Assembly: GCF_003952165.1 (NCBI RefSeq)
Contig: NZ_RXFT01000009.1
Span: 62,001 to 126,000 of the forward strand
Direction: 5' to 3'
Source: Variovorax guangxiensis
GTDB taxonomy: Bacteria > Pseudomonadota > Gammaproteobacteria > Burkholderiales > Burkholderiaceae_C
Length of the DNA stretch: 64,000 bases
Positions 8,442 to 15,683 of this stretch are shown in pieces (within the stretch, counting starts at the first letter, position 1; the number at the start of each line of letters is the position of its first letter). A program made the position numbers and the translations under genes. Under the pieces are notes generated by a model, which did no database searches, was not told the DNA's origin, and worked only from the letters and a program-made list of their open reading frames with translations.

Positions 8442-10271
8442 TTACTTCTTCTTCGCCGTGGCGGGGTTCAGGCTCGTGATGCGGCCGCTCTCGGTGCCCG
8501 CCGTCTCGTCGATGACGGCGTTGATGAGGGTCGGGCGGCCCGAGGCGACGGCCTCGGCCAGGGCCTTCTGCAGCTCGTCGGCGGTGGTGGCGTTCACGCC
8601 CACGCCGCCGAAGGCTTCCATCAGCTTGTCGTAGCGGGCGTTCTTGACGAACACGGTGGGCGCCACGTCGCTCGTGCCGCTGGGGTTCACGTCGGTGCCG
8701 CGGTAGACGCCGTTGTTGTTGAAGACGATCACGCAGACCGGCAGGTTGTAGCGGCAGATGGTTTCCACCTCCATGCCGCTGAAGCCGAAGGCACTGTCGC
8801 CCTCGATGGCGATCACCGGCTTGCCCGTGACCACGGCCGCGGCCACGGAGAAGCCCATGCCGATGCCCATGATCCCCCAGGTGCCCACGTCCAGGCGCTT
8901 GCGCGGCTCGTACATGTCGACGATGCTGCGCGCGAAGTCCAGCGTGTTGGCGCCCTCGTTGACGACGATGGCGTCGGGCCGCGCCTTCACCTGGTCGCGG
9001 ATCACGCTCAGCGCGCTGTGGAAGTTCATCGGCGAGGGCCGCGCGGCCAGCGTGGCGGCCATCTTCGACAGGTTCTTGTCCTTGCGCTCGGCGATCGCGC
9101 CGGTCCACTCGGCCGGCGGCCTGGCCCACTTCGCGTCGATGCCGGCCAGCAGCGCCGCCACGCAGGAGCCGATGTCGCCGATCACCGGCGCCTCGATGGC
9201 GACGTTGCTGTCGATCTCGGTCGGGGCGATGTCGATCTGGATGAATCGCTTGGCGCCCTTCTCCTGAGCCCAGGTCTTGCCCTTGCCGTGCGAGAGCAGC
9301 CAGTTCAGGCGCGCGCCGATCAGCACCACCACGTCGGCTTCCTGCAGCACGTAGGAGCGCGCGGCCGATGCCGACTGCGCGTGCGTGTCGGGCAGCAGGC
9401 CCTTGGCCATGGACATCGGCAGGTAGGGAATACCCGTCTTCTCGACCAGCGCGCGGATGTCGGCGTCGGCCTGCGCGTAGGCGGCGCCCTTGCCGAGCAG
9501 GATCAGCGGACGCTTGGCGCCCTTGAGCAGTTCGAGGGCGCGGTTCACCGCGTCGGCAGCGGGGATCTGGCGCGGCGCGGCGTCCACCACCTTGATGAGC
9601 GAGGCCTTGCCGGCGGCCGCTTCCATGGTCTGCGCGAAGAGCTTGGCCGGCAGGTCGAGGTAGACGCCGCCCGGACGGCCCGAGAGCGCGGCGCGGATGG
9701 CGCGCGCGATGCCCACGCCGATGTCCTGCGCGTGCAGCACGCGGAAGGCGGCCTTGCACAGCGGCTTGGCGATGGCCAGCTGGTCCATCTCCTCGTAGTC
9801 GCCCTGCTGCAGGTCGACGATCTCGCGCTCGCTGGAGCCGCTGATGAGGATCATCGGGAAGCAGTTGGTGGTGGCGTTGGCAAGCGCGGTCAGGCCGTTG
9901 AGGAAGCCGGGCGCCGACACGGTCAGGCAGATGCCGGGCTTCTGCGTGAGGAAGCCGGCGGCCGCCGCCGCGTTGCCGGCGTGCTGCTCGTGGCGGAAGG
10001 AGATCACGCGCAGCCCTTCGGCCTGGGCCATGCGCGTGAGGTCGGTGATCGGAATGCCGGGCAGGCCGAAGATGGTGTCGATGCCGTTGAGCTTGAGGGC
10101 ATCGATGACGAGGTGGAAGCCGTCGATGGTCTCGCCCTCGGGCGCGTTGTCTTCCGTCACGCTCTTGAGCGCGCGCACCACCGCGTCGCCGTCGGCGTCA
10201 CGGGTTTTCGCGGACTTGAGGGCTTCGCTCAGCGTGGTGGTCGCCTCTTTCTCTGTTCTGACTGAAGACAT
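8442..10271 (-). CDS. oxc: Oxalyl-CoA decarboxylase
   Basis: A 609-residue thiamine-diphosphate enzyme that splits oxalyl-CoA to formyl-CoA and CO2. Key sites are visible: the ThDP glutamate in RHEQHAG, QGDYEEMDQ, SGRPGGVYLDLPAKLF, KGLLPDTH, the ThDP/Mg motif GDSAFGFSGME..NNN followed by GVYRG, and the C-terminal GTESGRI whose Ser lines the active site in Oxalobacter. The ATG at 10271 has AGGAG four bases before it. This gives about 40 extra N-terminal residues, charged and low in complexity, compared with the 568-residue Oxalobacter protein. It is the first gene of oxc-frc-PAS-frc and probably controlled by the Fnr-like site at 10343-10356. Confidence 0.97.
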   Translation of the reverse strand: MSSVRTEKEATTTLSEALKSAKTRDADGDAVVRALKSVTEDNAPEGETIDGFHLVIDALKLNGIDTIFGLPGIPITDLTRMAQAEGLRVISFRHEQHAGNAAAAAGFLTQKPGICLTVSAPGFLNGLTALANATTNCFPMILISGSSEREIVDLQQGDYEEMDQLAIAKPLCKAAFRVLHAQDIGVGIARAIRAALSGRPGGVYLDLPAKLFAQTMEAAAGKASLIKVVDAAPRQIPAADAVNRALELLKGAKRPLILLGKGAAYAQADADIRALVEKTGIPYLPMSMAKGLLPDTHAQSASAARSYVLQEADVVVLIGARLNWLLSHGKGKTWAQEKGAKRFIQIDIAPTEIDSNVAIEAPVIGDIGSCVAALLAGIDAKWARPPAEWTGAIAERKDKNLSKMAATLAARPSPMNFHSALSVIRDQVKARPDAIVVNEGANTLDFARSIVDMYEPRKRLDVGTWGIMGIGMGFSVAAAVVTGKPVIAIEGDSAFGFSGMEVETICRYNLPVCVIVFNNNGVYRGTDVNPSGTSDVAPTVFVKNARYDKLMEAFGGVGVNATTADELQKALAEAVASGRPTLINAVIDETAGTESGRITSLNPATAKKK

Positions 10272-10342
10272 GTCTCTCCTTCTGCATGGGTGAATGGCCG
10301 AGGCCCGAGCCGCGACTATGATTCGGGCCAAACTTTCGGCCG

Positions 10343-10356
10343 TTGACCTCGGTCAA
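10343..10356 (-). promoter_or_regulatory. Fnr/Crp-type operator upstream of oxc
   Basis: TTGACCTCGGTCAA has perfect six-base arms and matches the Fnr layout TTGAY-N4-RTCAA. Read toward oxc, a CATAGT (10315-10320) could be the -10 box. The implied start near 10308 would put the palindrome centre at about -41.5, the class II activator position. The same 18-base block recurs before tctC. The site also lies about 65 bases before the divergent crp-type gene, so it may serve autoregulation. Confidence 0.7.
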
Positions 10357-10422
10357 CTTTCCCGAAAACGGCGCCGGCCCCGATGACCGGCGCCGGCAGC
10401 GAAATCGAGCAAGACGGTGACC

Positions 10423-11031
10423 ATGACGACGTTGGAAAACCATCCGGAGAAGAACATCATTCGCGCCCAGCTGCGGCAGAACGTGCTTCTCAAGGACCTG
10501 AGCGAAGCCGACCGCGCGGAGCTCGAGGCACACCTGGTCATCGTGGACGGCAACAAGGGCGAGTTCCTGCTGCACCAGGGCGTGCGGGAGATGGAGCAGT
10601 ACTTCATCCTCGACGGCATCCTCAAGCGGGTGGTGAGCAACCCGGAGGGCAAGGAAATGATCCTTCGCTTCGCCGACGAGAACGACATGGAGACGAGCTA
10701 CGCCGCGCTGCGGCTGGGCACGCCCACGCCCTACGGCATCGTCTGCGTGACCAAGGCGCGGGTGGCGAGCCTGCCGCTGAAGGAGTGGATCGCCTTTCTG
10801 AACAGGCATCCCGAGACCAAGGAGCTGTTCGAGTTCCTCGTGATGCGCGGCATGAGCGAGATCATGGCGCACACGATCACGCTGCACCTGCTCGACGCCG
10901 CCGGGCGCGTGCACCGCTTCATGCGCAAGCACCCGGAACTGGAAGACCGGATTCCGAGCAAGGAACTGGCTTCTTATTTGAATCTGTCTGCGGAAACCCT
11001 TAGCCGGCTTCGCAAACGCGGGAAGATCTGA
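10423..11031 (+). CDS. Crp/Fnr-family transcriptional regulator
   Basis: 202 residues: a cyclic-nucleotide-binding-fold sensor domain (EFLLHQGVREMEQYFILDGILKRV), a dimerisation helix and a short C-terminal HTH (IPSKELASYLNLSAETLSRLRKRGKI). The recognition helix has ETLSR, matching the E..SR of Fnr that reads TTGAT half-sites. There is only one cysteine, so no iron-sulphur cluster; the signal is not oxygen by the Fnr route. It is divergent from oxc, and the operator between them fits its predicted specificity. It probably activates oxalate genes in response to an acyl-CoA or similar ligand (inference). A GTG six bases upstream is an alternative start. Confidence 0.92.
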   Translation: MTTLENHPEKNIIRAQLRQNVLLKDLSEADRAELEAHLVIVDGNKGEFLLHQGVREMEQYFILDGILKRVVSNPEGKEMILRFADENDMETSYAALRLGTPTPYGIVCVTKARVASLPLKEWIAFLNRHPETKELFEFLVMRGMSEIMAHTITLHLLDAAGRVHRFMRKHPELEDRIPSKELASYLNLSAETLSRLRKRGKI

Positions 11032-11040
11032 GCCCGTCTT

Positions 11041-11155
11041 GCTCCCTCCCCCTCTGGGGGAGGGCTGGGGTGGGGGCACGGGGCGCATCAAGGGCCGCCA
11101 GCGTATCTACCGCCGACTGCCCCCATCCCCACCTTCCCCCAGAGGGGGAAGGAGC
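11041..11155. terminator. Large inverted repeat between convergent genes
   Basis: Two 37-base arms (11041-11077 and 11119-11155) are near-perfect reverse complements, starting GCTCC and ending GGGGGC, separated by 41 bases. Each arm also holds its own CCCCTCTGGGG palindrome. The element fills the gap between the convergent crp-type and kinase-BON genes and probably ends transcription from both sides. Similar blocks are common in related genomes, as I recall, so this is a dispersed repeat. Confidence 0.65.
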
Positions 11156-11160
11156 AAAGC

Positions 11161-11997
11161 CTAAGTCTGCTTCGCCGAAGCAAAGCGCCGCGTGCTGGCC
11201 ATCAGCCTCAGCTGGTTGTGCACGCCGCTCACGCCCGAGACCTCGGCCGCGACAGCCTCGGCCTGCGCCCGCTCGTCGGAATTCAGCACGATTCCGCGCA
11301 GCAGCAGTTCGCCATGATTCGCGGTGATCGTCACGTTGATGTCCCGCGTCGCCTCGTGCTCCTTCAGCGCCGCGCGCACGCGCGCCTCCAGCGCCATGTT
11401 GGCGAGCAGCGCGCGCGAGGCCGGTGTTTCGGCGAACTCGGGGCGGTTCACCATCAGCCGGATCTGCTCGACGCAGCTCTCGACAGAAAGGCGGTCGGTG
11501 TTGAGCACCAGGTCGTAGAGCACCGGGTCGCCCCAGGTCACGCCGAACTGCGCGTGCATGCGGGCGGCGTGCGCCTGGTCGCTGCGGCGGATCTCGGCTT
11601 CGGCGAACTCGGCGTCGTCGGTCTCGAGGTCGCCCATCAGCCATTCGACGCGCTTCTTCATCGAGCGCGTGATGCGCACGCACGCCACGTGCGGCACCGG
11701 CCGCAGCAGGCAGGTGGCGCCCCAGCCGCGCAGCACCACGTTGCCGCGGTCGGCCAGCGCGAAGAGTTCTTCGGCGGTGTAGAGCGCCACGCTGCGCCGG
11801 TCGGTGGTGAGGCGTTCCACCAGGCCTGCCTTGCCGCTGCGCAGCCGGCCGATGAGGCTGGTAGAGACCTGCATGCGGTCCGCGACGTGCTCGATGACCT
11901 CGTGGCGCATCACGGCGAGGCCCAGCGTTTCGGCGAGTTTCAGCGAAACATCCTTCGCGAGGGAGCCCATCTCCTGGGTCAGTGCGATCACTGGCAT
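11161..11997 (-). CDS. Cytidylate-kinase-like protein fused to a BON domain
   Basis: 278 residues. The first ~190 match the cytidylate-kinase-like family (MPVIALTQEMGS, LIGRLRSGKAGLVERL, LRGWGATCLLRPVPHVACVRI), in which the usual P-loop glycines are mostly lost (EMGSLAKDVS). The last ~75 (ALEARVRAALKEHEATRDINVTI to VSGVHNQL) form a BON domain, a small fold that binds membranes or hydrophobic ligands. It is the last gene of tctCBA, 16 bases after tctA. No catalytic role can be assigned; coupling of transporter state to a nucleotide or lipid signal is possible. Confidence 0.75.
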   Translation of the reverse strand: MPVIALTQEMGSLAKDVSLKLAETLGLAVMRHEVIEHVADRMQVSTSLIGRLRSGKAGLVERLTTDRRSVALYTAEELFALADRGNVVLRGWGATCLLRPVPHVACVRITRSMKKRVEWLMGDLETDDAEFAEAEIRRSDQAHAARMHAQFGVTWGDPVLYDLVLNTDRLSVESCVEQIRLMVNRPEFAETPASRALLANMALEARVRAALKEHEATRDINVTITANHGELLLRGIVLNSDERAQAEAVAAEVSGVSGVHNQLRLMASTRRFASAKQT

Positions 11998-12013
11998 GTG
12001 CTGGCCTCCTTCG

Positions 12014-13546
12014 TCAATCCACCGGCCGTTCGACGGCGAACTCGTCGGCCTTCTTCGGCTTCCTGACGAACGCCAGCGCCTTGGAGATCAGCGGCCAGAA
12101 CAGCAGCACCAGCGCCAGCGTGGTGATGGTGCCCACCAGCGGGTTGGAGAACATCACCATCACGTCGCCCTGCGACACCAGCATGGCCTGGCGGAAGGAG
12201 TCTTCCGCCTTGTCGCCGAGCACCAGCGCCAGCACCAGCGGCGCGAGCGGGAAGTCGAGCTTCTTGAAGAGATAGCCCAGCACGCCGAATCCCAGCATGA
12301 ACCAGATGTCGAGCATCGCGTTGTGCACGGTGTAGGCGCCGATGGCGCAGATCACGATGATCACCGGCGCGATGATCGAGAACGGAATGCGCAGGATCGA
12401 TGCGAAGAGCGGCACGGTGCTCAGCACCACGATCAGCCCGACGATGTTGCCGAGGTACATGCTGGCGATGAGGCCCCAGACGAAGTCCTTCTGCTCCACG
12501 AAGAGCAGCGGCCCGGGCTGCAGGCCCCAGATCAGCAGGCCGCCCAGCAGCACCGCGGCGGTGGGCGAGCCGGGAATGCCCAGCGCCAGCATCGGCAGCA
12601 GCGCGCTGGTGCCGGCCGCGTGCGCGGCGGTCTCGGGCGCGACCACGCCTTCCGTCTCGCCGGTGCCGAACTTGGCGCCCTTCTTCGACATCTTCTTGGC
12701 GAGGCCGTAGGCCATGAAGGAAGCCGGCGTGGCACCGCCGGGCGTGATGCCCATCCAGATGCCGATGAGCGAGCTGCGGATGGAGGTCATCCAGTACCTG
12801 GGCAGCTGCTTCCAGGTCTGCCACACCACCTTCGGATCGATCTTGGCGCTCTTGCCGGAGAACTTCAGGCCCTCCTCCATCGACAGCAGGATCTCGCCGA
12901 TACCGAACAGGCCGATCACCGCGATCAGGAAGTCGAAGCCGCGCATCAGCTCGGGCTGGCCGAAGGTCAGGCGCAGCTGGCCGGTGACGGTGTCCATGCC
13001 CACGCTGGCGAGCGCGAAGCCCAGCGCCATCGACGCGAGGATCTTGAAGGGCGAGCCCTTGCCCATGCCGACGAAGCTGCAGAAGGTCAGCAGGTACACC
13101 GCGAAGAATTCGGGCGAGCCGAACTTGAGCGCGAACTTGGCGACCAGCGGCGCGAGGAAGGTGATCATCACCACCGCAAGGAACGCGCCCACGAAGGAGG
13201 ACGTGAACGCGGTGGTGAGCGCCGCGCCCGCCTGCCCGTTCTGCGCCATCGGGTAGCCGTCGAAGGTGGTGGCCACCGACCATGGTTCGCCGGGGATGTT
13301 GAACAGGATCGAGGTGATGGCCCCGCCGAAGAGCGCTCCCCAGTAGATGCACGACAGCATGATGATGGCCGAGGTCGGCGACATCGTGAAGGTGAGCGGC
13401 AGCAGGATCGCCACGCCGTTGGCGCCGCCGAGCCCCGGCAGCACGCCGATCAGCACGCCGAGGATGATGCCGAGGAACATCAGGCCGATGTTCATCGGCG
13501 AGAGGATCACGTAGAAGCCCTGCATCAGGGCACTGATTTCTTCCAT
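12014..13546 (-). CDS. tctA: Tripartite tricarboxylate transporter, large membrane subunit TctA
   Basis: 510 residues with about a dozen hydrophobic segments. The family signature GVLIGVLPGLGGANGVAILLPLTF is at residues 30-53 and a second related GITPGGATPASFMAYGLAKK at about 265-284. It forms the ion-driven channel of a Tct/Bug importer for a carboxylate, with TctB and the periplasmic TctC. AAGGAG ten bases before the ATG at 13546 supports the start. Its position beside the oxalate genes and the operator shared with oxc make oxalate or a related dicarboxylate the leading substrate guess. Confidence 0.95.
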   Translation of the reverse strand: MEEISALMQGFYVILSPMNIGLMFLGIILGVLIGVLPGLGGANGVAILLPLTFTMSPTSAIIMLSCIYWGALFGGAITSILFNIPGEPWSVATTFDGYPMAQNGQAGAALTTAFTSSFVGAFLAVVMITFLAPLVAKFALKFGSPEFFAVYLLTFCSFVGMGKGSPFKILASMALGFALASVGMDTVTGQLRLTFGQPELMRGFDFLIAVIGLFGIGEILLSMEEGLKFSGKSAKIDPKVVWQTWKQLPRYWMTSIRSSLIGIWMGITPGGATPASFMAYGLAKKMSKKGAKFGTGETEGVVAPETAAHAAGTSALLPMLALGIPGSPTAAVLLGGLLIWGLQPGPLLFVEQKDFVWGLIASMYLGNIVGLIVVLSTVPLFASILRIPFSIIAPVIIVICAIGAYTVHNAMLDIWFMLGFGVLGYLFKKLDFPLAPLVLALVLGDKAEDSFRQAMLVSQGDVMVMFSNPLVGTITTLALVLLFWPLISKALAFVRKPKKADEFAVERPVD

Positions 13547-13571
13547 TTCGCTTGTGCTCCTTGGGTCGGGT

Positions 13572-14093
13572 TCAGTAGCCGAGGAATCGAAGCGGATCGA
13601 GCGCGCCCTTGAACAGCGGCACCTTGAACCAGACCTCGAACATGCAGAAGAAGAGCGCGTTCACGGCCAGCGCGGCGAACACGCTCTTGAACCACGCGTA
13701 CTTGCCCAGCACCATCATGAAGAGCGCGATGTAGATCGCCGACGCCACGTAGATGCCGAGGAAGGAAATCGCCAGCACGTAGACCGTGGCCGGCACCAGC
13801 ACCGACAGCACGCGCCTGAGCTGCACCGAGTCGACGAAGACCGCGGTGTTGCGGTTCTTGCCCAGCAGCGACTGGTAGAGGATGCCGGCGCCCGAGATCG
13901 TGATGATCACGCCGATGAAGAACGGGAAGTAGCCCGCGCCGGGGCCGTCGGTGGTCCAGCCGGCGCCGAGCTTGCGCGCCTCGAAGACCACCACCAGGCC
14001 GATGACCAGCAGCGCCACGGCCACCGCCGCTTCTACGAGGTGGGTGGAGATGCCCGTGCGCGCCGGGCCCCCGGATGATTCGTCGTGCTCCAT
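13572..14093 (-). CDS. tctB: Tripartite tricarboxylate transporter, small membrane subunit TctB
   Basis: 173 residues with four predicted membrane helices, the typical TctB layout: a short N-terminal polar tail, VEAAVAVALLVIGLVVVFEARKLG, a GYFPFFIGVI segment common in the family, then two closely spaced C-terminal helices. It partners TctA, 25 bases downstream. It is separated from tctC by two strong hairpins, which should lower its expression relative to the binding protein. Confidence 0.9.
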   Translation of the reverse strand: MEHDESSGGPARTGISTHLVEAAVAVALLVIGLVVVFEARKLGAGWTTDGPGAGYFPFFIGVIITISGAGILYQSLLGKNRNTAVFVDSVQLRRVLSVLVPATVYVLAISFLGIYVASAIYIALFMMVLGKYAWFKSVFAALAVNALFFCMFEVWFKVPLFKGALDPLRFLGY

Positions 14094-14133
14094 GGAGCCC
14101 CCATCGTGGTTGTTTGAAAAAAGAAGGAATGCG

Positions 14134-14178
14134 GCGTGCGCCCGCGGCGCACGCGCCCGCTGCCGCGAGGCGCGGCAG
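14134..14178 (-). terminator. Tandem hairpins between tctC and tctB
   Basis: Two perfect stems lie in the 108-base gap: GCGTGCGCC/GGCGCACGC with a three-base loop (14134-14154) and CTGCCGCG/CGCGGCAG with a three-base loop (14160-14178). There is no U-run, so this is more likely a partial terminator or 3' stabiliser that raises the amount of tctC message over tctBA. Confidence 0.6.
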
Positions 14179-14201
14179 TCGGCCGTCGGCGGTCTGCCCG
14201 C

Positions 14202-15233
14202 CTACTTGTTGCTCGCGAGGAAGCCCGCGTCGGACATCAGCGTGCGGTGCGTGGTCTCGGCCTCGGCGAGCCACTTCGCGAAGGCGTCGCCGGTCATGAA
14301 GGTCGGGTTGAAGGCGCCCTTCTCCATGTACTCCTTCCACTCCGGCGTGGCCGCCACCTTGGTCAGCAGGTCCTTGTAGAAGGCGAGCTGGTCGGGGGTG
14401 ACGCCCGGCGGCATGAAGATGCCGCGCAGCATCGTGTACCTGGTGGGCACGCCCGCTTCCTTGCAGGTGGGGATGTCGTTCCACGACTGTGTGTCGGTGA
14501 CCTTGGCCTTGAAGGGCATGCGCTCGTCGTCGAACACGCACAGCGCGCGCAGCTTGCCCGCGCGCCACTGCGCCACCGCCTCGATCGGGTTGTTCACCGT
14601 CGACTGCACGTGCCCGCCCACCAGCTGCACCGCCACCTCGCCGCCGCCCTTGAACGGCACGTAGATGAATTTGGTGCCGGTGGCCTTCTCGAGCGCGACC
14701 GTGATGATCTGGTCTTCCTGCTTCGAGCCGGTGCCGGCCATCTTGAACTTGTTCGGCCCCGCGGTCTTCACCGCCGCGACGTACTCGCCCGCGCTCTTGT
14801 AGGGCTCGGAGGCGTTGGTCCACAGCACGAACTGGTCGAGCGCCAGCATCGCGACCGGCGTCATGTCCTTCCAGTTGAAGGGCACGCCCGTGGCCATCGG
14901 CGTGGTGAACAGGTTCGACAGCGAGATGACGATCTTGTGCGGATCGCCCTTTGCCTCCTTCACCGCCAGGAAGCCCTCGGCGCCCGCGCCGCCGGACTTG
15001 TTGACGACGATCAGCGGCTCCTTCATCAGCTTGTACTTGATGACGATGCCCTGCAGCAGCCGTCCCATCTGGTCGGCGCCGCCGCCGGTGCCGGCGGGAA
15101 TCACGAACTCCACCGGCTTGGTGGGTTCCCATGCGAAGGCAGGCGCGGCACCGGTCGCCAGCGCCATCGCGGCGGTTGTCGTGGCAAGAACGGCAGTCGC
15201 GCGGCTCAGAACATTCAAGGCGATCTTCTTCAT
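14202..15233 (-). CDS. tctC: Tripartite tricarboxylate transporter substrate-binding protein (Bug/TctC)
   Basis: 343 residues, including a classic signal peptide (MKKIALNV..ATGAAPAFA, cleavage before WEP). The mature part starts KPVEFVIPAGTGGGADQMGR, the Bug-family ligand loop, and has KSGGAGAEGF and FVPFKGGGE motifs. It captures a carboxylate in the periplasm for TctAB. AGGAG lies eight bases before the ATG at 15233. It heads the tct operon, and an Fnr-like palindrome nearly identical to that of oxc is about 100 bases upstream. Confidence 0.94.
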   Translation of the reverse strand: MKKIALNVLSRATAVLATTTAAMALATGAAPAFAWEPTKPVEFVIPAGTGGGADQMGRLLQGIVIKYKLMKEPLIVVNKSGGAGAEGFLAVKEAKGDPHKIVISLSNLFTTPMATGVPFNWKDMTPVAMLALDQFVLWTNASEPYKSAGEYVAAVKTAGPNKFKMAGTGSKQEDQIITVALEKATGTKFIYVPFKGGGEVAVQLVGGHVQSTVNNPIEAVAQWRAGKLRALCVFDDERMPFKAKVTDTQSWNDIPTCKEAGVPTRYTMLRGIFMPPGVTPDQLAFYKDLLTKVAATPEWKEYMEKGAFNPTFMTGDAFAKWLAEAETTHRTLMSDAGFLASNK

Positions 15234-15332
15234 CAGGTTGTCTCCTGTGTAGTGATTTCGCTCTTTTTTGTTCTTGAATCTGAGCAGAGATGCGAACGGG
15301 CACGATGGTGCGCGCCGGCGATTCGAGGCGGC

Positions 15333-15346
15333 TTGATCGCGGTCAA
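15333..15346 (-). promoter_or_regulatory. Fnr/Crp-type operator upstream of tctC
   Basis: TTGATCGCGGTCAA fits TTGAT-N4-GTCAA. Read toward tctC, the block AAAGTTGACCGCGATCAA differs from the oxc block in only two of eighteen bases, including the flanking AAAG outside the palindrome. Such shared flanks suggest one regulator for both operons. No clear -10 box was found at the matching distance. Confidence 0.65.
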
Positions 15347-15486
15347 CTTTTTGCAGATTTCGTATCGGGGTAAGCCCGCGCTGGCGATGCGCGAGGGGCC
15401 GGGCGCGGCCCCGGCCGGGACTGTCATCGCGAACCCTATAAAATCGCGGGCGCACCGCGGCTCGCCGCTTCGTGCATCCCCATCCG

Positions 15487-15561
15487 GTCTTCGTAGTTCA
15501 ATGGATAGAACGGGGTCCTCCTAAGACTCAGATACAGGTTCGATTCCTGTCGAAGGCACCA
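15487..15561 (+). tRNA. tRNA-Arg (anticodon CCT)
   Basis: A full cloverleaf can be drawn: acceptor GTCTTCG/CGAAGGC with one G-U pair, D-stem GTTC/GAAC, anticodon stem GGGTC/GACTC around the loop CTCCTAA, T-stem ACAGG/CCTGT with loop TTCGATT, and an encoded CCA end. The anticodon CCT reads AGG codons. A TATAAAAT sequence about 50 bases upstream is the likely -10 region. Confidence 0.96.
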
Positions 15562-15683
15562 CCAGATCGCCAAGTCGTTGAATCGCAACGGCTTTTCAAG
15601 ACCCCAGGCAGGCCCGGCGCAAGCCCCGCCCACACGCGGGTCCGGGTCAACGACCAGTCACACGCCCTCGGTCTAATCCGCGC

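Noticed and set aside
15487..15561. tRNA-Arg as the attachment site of an integrated element
   Set aside because: No integrase gene and no repeat of the tRNA 3' end were seen in the downstream sequence.
15562..15683. A small gene or attenuator between tRNA-Arg and the chemoreceptor
   Set aside because: No open frame with a ribosome site and no convincing stem-loop followed by a T-run.
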